Assembly (NCBI GenBank): GCA_000320605.2
Contig: KB445796.1
Span: forward strand, 566,374 to 630,373
DNA: 64,000 nt
Reading direction: 5' to 3'
Source: Gelatoporia subvermispora B
Taxonomy: Eukaryota; Basidiomycota; Agaricomycetes; Polyporales; Gelatoporiaceae
Shown: piece after piece, positions 46,701-57,779 of the stretch
Layout: every line of letters begins with the position of its first letter
How positions within the stretch are numbered: the first letter of the stretch is position 1
Notes under the pieces: generated by a model
What the model was told of the DNA's origin: nothing
The model's database searches: none
What the model saw: the letters and a program-made list of their open reading frames with translations, nothing else
Translations under genes and position numbers: made by a program

Positions 46701-48392
46701 ATGTACGGATCTGCGCTACGCACAGCATCTTTGAACGGGCACCTCGAGGTCGCACGCCTGCTCATCAAGCATCGTGCAGACGTCAATGCGGAGGGTGGCA
46801 GATTCGGGTCTGCACTGTATGCAGCATCTTCGAATGGACATCTCAAGGTCGCACATCTGCTCATCGAGCATGGTGCAAGGGTCAACACGAATGGCAAACA
46901 CATTCCCGCGCTATGCGCAGCATCTGGGAACGGACACCTCGATGTTGCACGTCTACTCATCGAGCGTGGTGCACATGTCAACGCAAAGGGCGATGAATGC
47001 GATTCCGCACTATATGCAGCATCTTGGAATGGGCACTTACAGGTCGCACGTATGCTCATCGAGCACGGTGCTAACATCAACGCCAAAGGTGGCGAATACG
47101 GCTCCGCACTATGTGCAGCATCTTGGAACGGACACCTCGGGGTCGCACGCCTACTCATCGAAAATGGAGCGGACGTCAACGCGGAAGGCGGCGAAAATGG
47201 TTCTGCACTATGTGTAGCATCTGAGAATGGATTTCTCGGGATCACACGTCTCCTCCTTGAGCACGGGGCAGACGTCAACACGGAAGGCGGCAGATACGGT
47301 TCCGCACTATGTGCAGCGTCTTTTTGGGGACAACTCAAGCTTGTACGTCTCCTGATCGAGCACGGTGCAAACATCAACGCAGAAGGTAGTAAATACAGCC
47401 CCGCGCTATGTGCAGCATCCGAGAATGGACATCTCGAGGTCGCGCATCTGCTCATAAAGCACGGCGCAGACATCAATGCAAAAGGCGATGGAGAGGGTCC
47501 CGTGCTATGTGCAGTATCTGGGAGGGGACTCCTCGACTCTGCACGTCTGCTTATCAGGCACGGTGCAGACGTCAATGCGGAAGGCGGCGAAGACGGACCT
47601 CCGCTATATGTGGCAGCTTGGAATGGACACCTCAAGGCCGTGCGCTTGCTCATTCAACACGGTGCAAATGTCAACAAAGAAGGCGGTGAATACGGTTCTG
47701 CACTATGTGCAGCATCTGAGAATGGATTTCTCGATATCGCGCGTCTCCTCATTGAACACGGTGCAGACGTCAACAAAGAAGGCGGCGAATACGGTTCTGC
47801 ACTATGTGCAGCGTCTCAGAATGGATTCCTCGATATCGCGCGTCTCCTCATTGAACACGGTGCAGACGTCAATGTGGAAGGCGGCGGGTACGATCCCGCA
47901 CTATGCGCAGCATCTGAGAATGGATTCATCAACGTCGCTCGTCTGCTCATCGAACACGGTGCAAACGTCAATGCGGAAGGCGGCGAATATGGTTCTGCAC
48001 TATGTGCAGCATCTGGTAACGGGCACCTCGAGGCCGTACGTCTGCTCCTCAAACACAATGCAAATGTCAACGCGAAAGGCGAGGCATACGCGTCTGCCCT
48101 ATATGCGGCATCTGAGAACGGGCATCTCGAGGTCGCACGTCTGCTCCTCGAACACAATGCAGATGTCAACGCAGAAGGCGGCGAATACGGTTACGCACTA
48201 CATACAGCATCTGTGAATGGGCACCTCGATGTAGCACGCCTGCTCATCGAGAATGGAGCCGACCTTGATGCGAAGAACGATAAATATGGATCCGCGCTGG
48301 AAGTTGCATCCAAACATAGGCGTCGTGAAGTCGTCAGCCTTCTCATCAAGCATGGAGCAAAGCGGCGGCGATTTTGGCCATGGAGAAAATAA
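43703..48392 (+). CDS. Goodbye-NACHT-ankyrin STAND receptor (intact copy)
   Basis: About 1,400 residues over roughly ten exons. The N-terminal Goodbye-type helical domain is MSGNSASPLAPG... to about 44.6 kb (exons 43703-44020, 44087-44124, 44180-44375 and on). Then come the linker WLSPPDPSTNHN, the NACHT with Walker A AAGSGKTVI (about 45.08 kb) and Walker B YIIVDALDEC (about 45.44 kb), the TSRPEPD sensor, a winged-helix-like stretch, and 18 consecutive 33-residue ankyrin repeats (about 46.59-48.36 kb, SALCAASxNGHLxVARLLIEHGADVNAEGG). An upstream Met at 43637 is also in frame. The architecture is that of fungal NLR-like receptors: repeats recognise, NACHT switches, N-terminus signals. Exon joins were read by eye, so single-exon errors are possible. 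Confidence 0.85.
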
Positions 48393-48791
48393 GCGGGCTT
48401 TTATTGGACGGTGGGCATAGTGTATACGTAGAAGGGATCCTGCGACATATAATTTGTGTAGTTCAATATCATACACGTACCATCTGACGGCACGTCTGCT
48501 CCTCGAGCATGGTGCTGATGTCAGCATGAAGGGTGGTCAATTTCGATCTGCAAGACGAGCAGCGTACAATCGCAACTTATCGGATCGTCGACAACATACT
48601 CAGTTCGTAGGGATCAAGTGAAGGGATATATCTGAATGTTTGAATCCACCAGCAAGCGTTGCTCACTAGTGCGGGCATGAGCGAGGCGCCCGAGCGCGGA
48701 TTGGAGGCGCGCCGGGAGATGCCGGGAGGCCCGTCACCGCGCGCTGGGTTTGTCTCTGCCAACACCCGCCGTCCTCCCCAACCCGCCGCCA
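48393..48791. other. Spacer between receptor and OSCP
   Basis: No gene. It contains a further degenerate ankyrin scrap (GGCACGTCTGCTCCTCGAGCATGGTGCTGATGTC, about 48490-48525). This spacer is also present in the duplicated copy at 41.5-41.8 kb. Confidence 0.5.
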
Positions 48792-49534
48792 TGCTGCTCG
48801 CCGCCGCCCGCTCCTCCGCCCTCTCCGCCGCGCTCGCCCGCCGCGCCGCGAGCACGCTCGCGCTCAAGTACTCCAACGCCGTCTTCTCCGCCGCGCTCGC
48901 CAAGTCGCCGCAGACGCTGTCCAAGGTGCAGACCGAGCTCGGCGCGGTCGCGGCCTCGCTCAAGGACGTCCCCGAGCTGAACACGTTCGTGACGAACCCG
49001 ACGCTGTCGGCCGCGGACCGCAAGGCGGGGCTCGAGGCGCTCTACGCGCGCGCGGGCGGCGCGAAGAAGGAGCCCGTGTCGGACATCACGAAAAACCTGT
49101 TTGTCGTCCTCTCCGAGAACGGCCGCCTCGCGGAGGCGCAGGGCGTCATCGAGGGCTTCAATGAGCTTGTCGCGAACTACCGCGGAGAGCTCACCGTCAC
49201 GATCACCTCGGCGGCGCCCCTCCCCAGGGACACGCAAAGCCGTCTCGAGTCGACGCTCAAGCAGTCGCAGGCCGCGCAGCGTGCCAAGTCCCTCAAGGTC
49301 CAGAACAAGGTGCGTTGGTAGCAAATTGTGTGCGGTATTGTATGCGAGGCTGAGCGTGCTGGTGTAGGTCAACCCGGCCATCCTCGGCGGTATTGTCGTC
49401 GACTTTGGTGACAAGACCATCGACCTGAGCGTCGCATCCCGTGTTACCAAGCTCAACAACCTCCTCCAACGTGAGTTCATTGTGCATTCTGCGTCATCAT
49501 TTTTCTGACGTGCAACGACGCAGAATCTGTATGA
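48792..49534 (+). CDS. ATP5: Mitochondrial ATP synthase OSCP subunit
   Basis: Three exons (48792-49309, 49368-49470, 49524-49534) encode about 210 residues, normal for this subunit. A mitochondrial presequence (MLLAAARSSALSAALARRAAS) precedes the OSCP/delta fold: AVFSAALAKSPQTL, ELNTFVTNPTLSAADRK, ITKNLFVVLSENGRL, and the conserved C-terminal VNPAILGGIVVDFGDKTIDLS. The protein forms the peripheral stalk link between F1 and Fo on the matrix side. I start at the ATG at the presequence; an upstream in-frame Met at 48677 adds an unlikely proline-rich stretch. A tiny last exon (coding for the final residues) is typical of the gene here. A decayed copy lies at 41.8-42.4 kb. Confidence 0.93.
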
Positions 49535-49884
49535 ATGCCGGACTAGGAGTAGTGTAGGCCGTAGAAGATGCTAGAGGACACTGAGGACGCAATGCTACCT
49601 TCACATCCGCATGAAAATCTACTTGTCGTGCCTGATCTTCGCTTGCGCCTGCAGTCGAGGCCTTGTAGGGCACCCACAGTCAGCAGCTGGCCAACGAGGC
49701 GTCTTTTGACGCTGGCCCCGCATACAATCACTCAAACAACCCGAGTGCTGCTATATCGTAGCGGTTCGTACTATTGTCTCGTATCAAAGCGTCCCAGCGC
49801 ATTACAGGTCATCAAAAATACTGCGTCGTCGAAAGCGTCCGGTGTCGCCCATCCATGTGTAGTAAACCACGACCTCTATAGGTC

Positions 49885-51265
49885 TCAAACTGCCCACGTC
49901 ACATGCCTGTCCGACGAATGCGACTGTCTCGACGAGCGATCGCGCGCCGACCCCCGCTCGCTCGGTGCTGCGCTCGGCGGCCGCTCCAGCGCCGCAAACG
50001 CCTCCTGGACGCTCAGCGGGCTGTTCTGCGCGACGCTGAACGGGCTGAGCGAGCGCGAGGGGAGGTCGGGCGAGCGCAAGCCCGCGTCCGACGGGTGCAG
50101 GAACGGGTCTTCGTACCGCGCTGGCTCCTTAGTCTCCGCCCCGGGCCCGAGCATGCTATGTTGCGCGGTGCTGAATGGGCTGTATGATCGGGTATGTGAG
50201 TGCGCGGAGCCGGAGCCCATGGGGCTGAGCGAGCGTGGCGATGGATGTGCGCTCGAGAGTCGTGAAGGCGTGTCTGGGCGAATGCCGGGCGAGCGGCAGG
50301 AGGGGTCGTCGTACGGGTTGAACTCCTTTTCGACCTCGATGTCGATGTCGGCGAAGGGCTCGCCGTTCTCGGTGGTGCTCGTGCGTGAGTGCAGGAGCGG
50401 GAGCCGGTCTTGCGCGAGCTTGGAGATGCGCGCGACGCGCTGGCGGGCTTTGTCGCCCCGGAGCTGGCGTGCGTAGCGCGTGGCGATGAACGCGCCCCCT
50501 GCGGAGTGTTGCGTTAGTTGCCATCATCAAATACATCGCGTGATCTGTAGTTGCGTGGACACGGCTACGCACAGAGCTCGATGAGGAGGAGGAGGATGCC
50601 GATGCCGATGAGGACGCCGCGGAGGGTGTTGAGCACGCCGGAGCACTGGCCCTGCGCCTGGGAGTTGCGGATGGTCTGCGAGCAGAGCACGCGGAGGTCG
50701 TCCTCGGTGGCGTGGTTGATCATGCCGAGGAAGTAGGCGATGACGCCGAGCATGACGAGCCAGTTGAAGTAGAGCGCGCCGCAGTAGATGAGCACGAAGA
50801 GCAGCTTGCGCGTGATTGCGCCGGCGAACCTGGTGAGGGGCTGTGTTAGCTGCTGGGGGTACAGGGCGTAGGGTGCAATGAGTAAGGAGATGCGGTACGA
50901 CGCACCCGATGATGGCGGCGATGGTGAGGAGGGACTCGAGCAGCGCGGCGAAGATGAAGGCCACCCGCTCGCTGTGCGAGAACGTCATGTCATGTTCCGC
51001 TGCGCGCCCATGGACGACTTTGGTTAGAACAAATGCAGGGACAAGCGAGCAGGGCGCGGGACGCACTCGCGACCTCGAACCAGATGACCGCGGCGAGGAT
51101 GGCGGGGATGACGATGTGCAGGAACGAGCCGATGATGACGCCGACGCGGTTGGGGAGGCAGCAGCAGAACCGCCGGCCGCCCAGGAAGAACTCGAACAGC
51201 CAGAGCCCCGCCGCCTTGGCCTTGCGCGCGACGGCCTCCTTGGAGACCTTTTCTTTGACAGTCAT
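49885..51265 (-). CDS. Four-TM membrane protein with long Ser-rich tail
   Basis: Four exons (51265-51067, 50999-50906, 50829-50573, 50498-49885), all joins in phase, about 387 residues. A short basic N-terminus with the cysteine cluster RRFCCCLPNRVG precedes four hydrophobic helices (VGVIIGSFLHIVIPAILAAV; AFIFAALLESLLTIAAII; LLFVLIYCGALYFNWLVMLG; VLIGIGILLLLIELWGAFIA). A cytosolic-looking tail rich in Ser/Pro/Arg follows, ending HVTWAV. The layout is tetraspan-like, but I do not recognise a named family; fungal membrane proteins of this kind are poorly characterised. It converges with the OSCP gene, 350 bp apart. Confidence 0.75.
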
Positions 51266-52358
51266 CCTGGCCTGCGGAGACGAGGGCGCCGGAGTGGGGG
51301 TGCTTGGAGGGAGGCAGAGGACGAGGAGGCGGGTTGGGACTGAGTTGTGTTCGGGAGAGACATGGGCTCTGGAGGGCGGTGGGACTAGGAAGCACGGCGG
51401 ACACGCGGCGGGGCATGTCAATCAGCCCGCACGCTTTTGGTTGGCAAGAGACCTCCGCCGCAGCCTCTCCCTTTTGTATTTCGAATCCGGAGCACACCGA
51501 TCAAGTTTCACAGACCGTCTTGTCTCGACTGAGGCCTGTATCTGCTGTAACATGCAGGCGGCATAATCGGTGAACTGGTTTGTGAATGATTCCAGCTGTC
51601 AGCAGAGAGCCTGAATGCACAGGACAGAACGGAACAGCTGGGTATTGTTTGGTTGCCGGCCCGTTCAACGAAGTAACATACGACCCATATATGGCAGTTG
51701 CCACGATCACGATATCCCGTGACTTACGCTGCCTCGCGTGTTCATGCACTTCGTTTCTGAACAGCCACTGCTGGTAGTGCTGCAAGTCGTCCTTTGGAGT
51801 ATCTATGGTTCTCGCCGCTTCTTTTTTGCACCGTACAGAGCTATAGTAGTCTGCAGCTTGACGCTCACACCGCCTTCGTCTTTACCTGGAGATACGTCGG
51901 GGAGATCTTGACTGGATCGCACGACCGTTGCAGCCCGTTTGGTCCCCCCGTGCTATACCACCATGACTGAGTGCTGAGTAGTGAACGCGCAATCAGTACA
52001 AATAGGTGTTCACTTGCGTTGAACAGACCCGCAGCTCGGAGGACCGACGGGCTGCGTAGCATTGTGTTTAATGCTTTAGAGATCATAGAAGATGATAGCG
52101 ACATTTGGCCCTGCTCACTCTGTTGAAGTAGATATAATACTAGTGGCTCACAATACCTTTGCTTGAACCAGACCTAGATGGCGAAACGACATCCACCCTA
52201 GTAAGTTACCAGTTATTGACCAGGACGGCCAAATAAAAACTAATCCCTACAGGATATGCTAGAACTCGCTTACCTAAAGACAAGTGATTTCAGTTTGCAC
52301 AGCACTGGGAGGTCACGCTCTATGGCGGTGACCAACTATCGCTGCCCTCGGGCACAGT
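51266..52358. other. Intergenic, nothing recognised
   Basis: Promoter side of the four-TM gene on its left; otherwise no frame with a recognisable domain. The last part is the 5' flank split off by the LINE insertion. Confidence 0.4.
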
Positions 52359-52369
52359 ATGTACCCGGC

Positions 52370-53719
52370 GTTGATGGCCAACGCCGGTTATACGGGTCCG
52401 TAGGTGCTGCGAACAAGCTCGCGCGCGTCCACCGCCAGGCTCTTCTTATGATAACAGGGGCCCTGAGATCCACGGCCACGGACGCACTCGAAGCGCACAG
52501 CGATATCTTACCATTTCGCCTCCTCATCGACAAGCTGTGTCAACGGGCTGCAGTCCGCCTATGTACTCTCCCAGACTCTCATCCTCTCGCACGCCATGTC
52601 CGCCGGGCTTCCCGTCGCTATGTACGGCATCACCGCTCGCCACTACATGAGATACTACATGCCTACGACCTGCACCCTGCCATGGTTGAAACCATTCATC
52701 CGGCAAGACATCATCCCTCGTGGCAACCTGTCTTCCGCATCCACATACCCCCGACCAAGGATGCCGCCCTGGACGAGGAGGACTCATGGGACCGCCGCTC
52801 GAACATACGCATCTACTCCGGTGGATCCGATCATGATGGAGGCGTAGGAGCTGCCGCGGTTCTTCTCAAGGCGGGACGACCCGGATACAAGGTGCTAAGG
52901 TGCTATCTTGGCTCCTCCAACGAGCACTCAGTGTACGAAGCTGAGATTGTCGGTGAGCTGCTGGGCTTGGAACTCCTTCGCCGCGAGACAAAGGTGACCC
53001 GCACGTCAATAGCCGCCGACAACAAGGCGACAATTCAAGCCTCTGCTCTTCGCAAGTCCTCCCCGGGACACTACTTACTCGACGCACTCCATTCAGCTGC
53101 TGACCGTGCACACCGCAAACACCGTCATCTCGACCTCACACTGCGATGGATCCCTGGTCACGAGGGTATCCATGGTAACGAACTGGCAGACCGCGCAGCT
53201 AAGAAAGCTGCTGCTAAGCAGTCCAGCGACCCTTCCCTCCTCCCTTCTCTCCTCCGCCGGCATCTCCCTATCAGCAGCTCCAAGCTCAAGCAATCCCATG
53301 CGGCTGCGTTGAAGTCTCAAGCAAAGACACTCTGGCAAGCCTCCCCACGTGCCCGGCGCCTAAGGCCTATAGACTCTTCCCTACCGGATCCTGCATATGG
53401 CCGAATGGTGCAGGACCTCCCTCGACGTCGTTCGAGCTTGCTCACACAACTCCGCACTGGGCACGCTCCACTGAATGAACATCTTCATCGCATTGGCACC
53501 TCACCCTCTCCCCGCTGCCCGCGTTGTGATGCTCCTAGAGAAACTGTAGTCCACTTTTTGCTCGCCTGCCCAGCATACCGTCGACAGCGCCAGCGCCTCC
53601 TCAATAAGCTCGGCAGGAAAGCTACCTCTCTACGCGGCCTTCTCTCGTCCCCGAAGTCACTCGATGCCCTATTCGAATACACCATGGACACCGGGCGCTT
53701 TAACGGCCCCGCTCGCTAA
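52370..53719 (+). pseudogene. LINE ORF2 C-terminal part: RNase H and zinc finger
   Basis: The frame is open but starts inside the element (VDGQRRLYGSVGAANKLARV), so upstream residues in this frame are host flank. It contains the post-RT region (QALLMITGALRSTATDALEAH), an RNase H domain and a C-terminal CCHC-type finger (CPRCDAPRETVVHFLLAC). In RNase H, the residues in YEAEIVGE, AADNKAT and GNELADRAA are in place. The first catalytic position reads YSGGS where YSDGS or YTDGS is expected. The reverse transcriptase and endonuclease are missing. Confidence 0.85.
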
Positions 53720-54222
53720 CGCCAGCCCCGCCCGTAGCTATTACCTTCACTTTGTTATATAACCTGCCCTACAGTGCGACCTACCTGTACCTACGATATG
53801 TTCCCAGTCATGACGAGAGTTTCGCCACCCGACAGAGGACTGCCGGGTGTATCCCTCCGCAGCAAGAGGCAAATGGGCCCGGGGATGCAAGCATCCTCTG
53901 AAGTGCGGCAGGTTTGTATCCTCGTGACTTGCATTGAATTGCCAGGGACCCACGCTACATGAACCTCCTCGTTCGCTGTCCAGTTCCCTCCTACCATATA
54001 ACACTATACTATACCCTACGCAATTCTCCCTATTATACTCTACTGACATACTGCACCCTTTCCTAGCCTTCACTTCGCAGCCTGTGCCTCTCGGTGCTCG
54101 CTATTGCATATTCGAGCAGTGACTAGATAATACGTACCGTAGATACCGTAGGTATTGTCTACCATGGGGCTCTGCCCCGCTGGACAATAAACGAGGAGCT
54201 CAAAAAAAAAAAAAAAAAAAAA
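52370..54222 (+). mobile_element. 5'-truncated non-LTR retrotransposon (Tad/I-like LINE)
   Basis: Flanked by an exact 11-bp target duplication ATGTACCCGGC (52359-52369 and 54223-54233). It ends in a run of about 21 A after a CAATAAA signal. Only the last 1.85 kb of the element is present, as expected from aborted target-primed reverse transcription. It landed about 95 bp upstream of the start codon of the next gene. Confidence 0.88.
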
Positions 54223-54327
54223 ATGTACCCGGCTCCCTGCTGACTCTGCATTGGCACGCTTGTGCAAGGGAAGGAGCCTCTCGTCTACACCATTGTCTTC
54301 GTAGCCGCCTCCGGATCCAGTTCGAAC

Positions 54328-55400
54328 ATGCCTCGCAAGCTGTCCTTCAAGAAGGTCTCCAAGAATATGGGGACAATTTACAAGCATCTTCGACCTTCGA
54401 AGACGACCGTCGTAACCATATCCGACGGGGCGCAGACCGCTGTCCAGTTCGCACATGTGGTGGCTAACGCTACTTCGATCACGCCTCTCAAGACTGCGAC
54501 TGGGATAGCCTCGGCGATTGTAGAATGTTGCAGTTTGTACTCAGCTTGCTTGTCTTGGGGTCGAGATGTCCATTTCAGTAATTCATATTGTTGTACAGAC
54601 AACGACCAGCAACACGAAGCAGGCTAAGGAGCTTGCTGAGAAGGCCGACTTCCTACTTACAATTCTCAACGAAGCTGATGAAGCTCATATGAGTAATACG
54701 GCCAAAGTCGCCTTGACCTCTCTCGTTGGGTATACACGATTATTCCCACGTCCTTGTTCACTACGCTAAAACCTGCCAAATAGCACACTGCAGGGAGTCG
54801 AAAAGGACGTGGCCATCACCGTCACATGTGGTCGAGTCAAGAAGGTGCTACAGTATAAGGAGATTGCGGAGAAAATCAAAGAGTGTACCAACCGACTCGG
54901 AGTCGGATGCGATGCTTTTCAGGTTTGTATACTGCATCTTCCCTTTTCCAAAGCTCACGCTATGTTTCAGGCCGCAATGAGCGTAGTCAACCATTCCGAG
55001 ATAATGCGCCAGAGCTCTGCTGAACAAACACACTTCGAGCGCATTGAGGATAGCATTACAAAGCTTTGGACGACGTGCGATCGCATAGGTATTTCCCCTC
55101 AGTCTATCAACTGTACCGTCCACTGGAGTAGAGCCTCACCCGGCGTTTCTTGTGCAGCCACAGACCTCGGCACGTCGCTGGCGATTAGCGAGCAGTATCC
55201 CTCCACCAGCACTCCTATATGGCTAGAATGTTATGATCCAGGTTAGTATAATACATCGCATTCCTTCACTTCTCTAATTCGACATCGGTATTCCAAAGCA
55301 GGAGCGGACGACAGCAATCACGTGCCCTTGGATTTTCAAGAAGCCTGGAATCTCGGTGCAAACAAATTATGTCAAAGGGGTTCTTTCCTACTACTCACGG
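54328..55400 (+). CDS. Helical-bundle protein like a STAND receptor N-terminus
   Basis: Starts MPRKLSFKKVSKNM and continues through several small exons (first about 54328-54519, next from 54599). Segments such as AQTAVQFAHVVANATSITPLK, KQAKELAEKADFLLTILNEAD, EIAEKIKECTNRLGVGCDAFQAA and HFERIEDSITKLWTTC are amphipathic helices. They have the pattern of the N-terminal helical domains (MLKL-NTD/HeLo-like) found in front of fungal NACHT proteins. A further exon reads SEQYPSTSTPIWLECYDPG. No NACHT follows, so it is a standalone domain protein or a truncated receptor. The 3' end is uncertain. A LINE sits in its promoter or leader. Confidence 0.5.
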
Positions 55401-55599
55401 TATCCAGGACATTCTCACATCTCTTTTTTTTTTAGATCGATGACCCGGTGATCTATTTTCAGCGGACTGCCAGATGATCGGTATAAACGGGCAGCTATGC
55501 GGCAGATGACAGCCACAGCATTGCAGTGCTCTAAAGGCGGTGTTCTAGTTATTTCTTGCCCATACATGTTCGCCATCAGTTTAGATCTCTGCGCATAGA

Positions 55600-56340
55600 T
55601 CTTAATCGCTCTACTCGCTTCTCGTCGCGTAAATCCGTGCATGGTAATTTATTGATCACACGCACCACTCGCAGAACAACTGCCCAACGAGTGCGAAGTC
55701 ATGTTTTTCAAAAGTTGTTTCGACGTGTATACAACGTGCCGATGTGTCGGAGTGCGATGCAGTGCTTTCCTCGCGAACCTAATACACCTTGTGCCTCGTC
55801 AAGCTGTGCACGACTAAGCCTCCGATAACCTCGCGCAACGGCCGAGGGTCTAGACAGCTCGAGCCAGAGACACCCTAGATAAATGACTACGGACATGACG
55901 GTTCACGCGAAGTCAACGTGCGAGCATGCATGCGGCAAAATTCGATTCCCTAAGAAATGTCTGGAATATCCTATGCCTACAGTCTACACGCATATATGTA
56001 GTAGACATCCAGTCTTTGAATGTTCGACTTCAGTAAGATGTGCCAGAAAAGACTTTTGATCACTCATGAATGACGTGCACCAGCATTGTCCCTATCGATG
56101 AAGACAGAACAAGCCTCTGTGCGTCGACAATTGACTGTTCGATTTGGAGGTATAAAAACACTGCCAGTCCAAAGCGCCTTCCAGTACTCAACTTACACAG
56201 CGTTCGCACACAAGGAACGCCCAGAGAGGAAATGCGTAGAAATGCCTATCGTGTGCAGGTGCCGCGATCGCGTTCTTCTTTTTTCCGATTTACATGCCCA
56301 CATCCCACTGTCAAGTTCACACTTAATAGCTAATGTACAC
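55600..56340. repeat. Diverged duplicate block, copy 1
   Basis: Aligns in order with 57.78-58.5 kb: GCGTAAATCCGTGCATGGTAATTTATTGA, then CGGAGTGCGATGCAGTGCTTTCCTCG, ACACCTTGTGCC, and ACACAGCGTTC further on. No gene is supported inside. It lies downstream of the orphan gene, whose promoter carries the other copy. Confidence 0.55.
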
Positions 56341-56400
56341 AAACGATCAGGAAAGTGGCACAAGCGGTAATGGTCAAATCATGCAGGAATAGGATGGGGT

Positions 56401-57746
56401 TCAATTCCGGATCAATAGCAGATGAGCTTGCCAGCTGTCCGTCGAGACGTGCTGTAACCCCAGCAGGATCAAGTCATCGATCCCTATGCCGCCAGCTCCC
56501 ACCTTCCAGATGGTCTGGCTCTCGTCTTCCATGCGCCGATCTTGCATTTTCTTTACAGCTAACCAGTCAGTGTGTGAGACTGTCAGAAAGAATTGGCGCA
56601 CGTCGATGAACCGCTGCACCACCTTTGCGACGTTCTTGGCTAACTTCGAGCGGGTGATAGGCCCAGGGGGACTTCGGAAGTCTCTAGTAGGGATTTGGCG
56701 GCTCCACGGCTCCAAGACCCATACCCCGGCCACTACCATACCCAGAACCCAGTAATGATGTGATCAAAACGCGAAATTAGTCAACGGACGTACCATCAGA
56801 CAGACGGCTATCGATGGTCCACGGTTGACAAACATCAGCTCCTCACGACCCTTCAGAAAATCTAACCTGTTGTTGAGGCAATCCCGCAGTGAAATACCAC
56901 AGCTGGGCTGCGGGCGTACAGTTGGATGGAAGCCAGGGATATACTGTGGTCGATGGAAGTAGAACATGACCGGAGACTCGAGTGTCACTCCTTCGACAAA
57001 GCGCCGCCTGTCGATCTGCGTTGGCGGCTGGTACGTCCCCTGGGGCATCATCACCACATTTTGCGATGTCCCGTGAGTCATAGCGATTTGCGCGACGGTG
57101 CGCGCAGCTTCGCCATACTGGTAAATAGCTGAAGACAGCTGCGAGGGCGCGGCAATGTCCATGGCGGAGGGCATATAGGCTGCATTTGGCCCCGAGACAT
57201 TACAACTCGAGCCTGCATACGTTGCGCAATACCGCGATGGGCGGGTCAGACCGAAGGAAATATTGTCGTAGTACTCAGCTGAGATCTCGCTAAAGCTTTG
57301 GTGTAAGGTCGATCTAGACGTATCATCGTCGAAGAGGTGGTCAGGACCCAAATTAGGTTTATATTGCTCTATGCGTCATGCAAAAGTCATTATAAGCAGT
57401 TCACCGATATGAGTATAAAAGATGGCTAACGGGTTGGCTTTGTTCCCCACTGGGAGAGCGGGTAGCGGCTCGGGAAGTCATCGGGAGAAGGGATGTCCGG
57501 CATGTTTGGCAACTGTATTTGCGACGCTTGCGCTCGAACTGTGTGCAAGCTATAATGGTCTCTTTGCTGCTGTGGATATGAGACCATGAATGACTGCGGA
57601 GAAAGACAACCAACCGCAAGGTCTGGGTCACTACAGTGACCTGTGCTTTGCTGAGAGGTTTGTTCATCCTCAGCAACCACACTCCCTGCTTGCGACGAGT
57701 CGGAACCGCAAGAGCTATGTGGCCGACTGAATATGTCCCTGCACAT
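56401..57746 (-). pseudogene. Orphan agaricomycete gene broken by an 8-bp duplication
   Basis: Four exons: 57746-57431, 57368-56794, 56732-56602, 56550-56401. Exon 1 is Ser/Gln-rich (MCRDIFSRPHSSCGSD). Exon 2 is about 190 residues with no known domain. Exons 3-4 carry a strongly patterned C-terminus (WPGY, then SRQIPTRDFRSPPGPITRSK, KNVAKVVQRF, and GGIGIDDLILLGLQHVSTDSW) that I recall from uncharacterised agaricomycete proteins. In exon 3 the phrase WPGYGSWSR and the following QIPTRDF are in different frames. An exact 8-bp tandem duplication (CGGCTCCA twice, 56699-56714 on the plus strand) lies between them. With one copy the frame is continuous. Function unknown. Confidence 0.6.
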
Positions 57747-57779
57747 ATAATGATTCGATCAGATTATATTATAATCTGA

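Noticed and set aside
46541..47653. 370-codon minus-strand frame across the ankyrin repeats
   Set aside because: A shadow produced by the 99-bp repeat periodicity; it disappears outside the repeats.
46590..48360. Regular 99-bp direct repeats as a CRISPR-like array or satellite
   Set aside because: The period is one ankyrin unit in frame; it is protein-coding and eukaryotic.
48734..49480. 248-codon minus-strand frame opposite OSCP
   Set aside because: A GC-rich shadow of the OSCP coding strand, Arg-rich and without homology.
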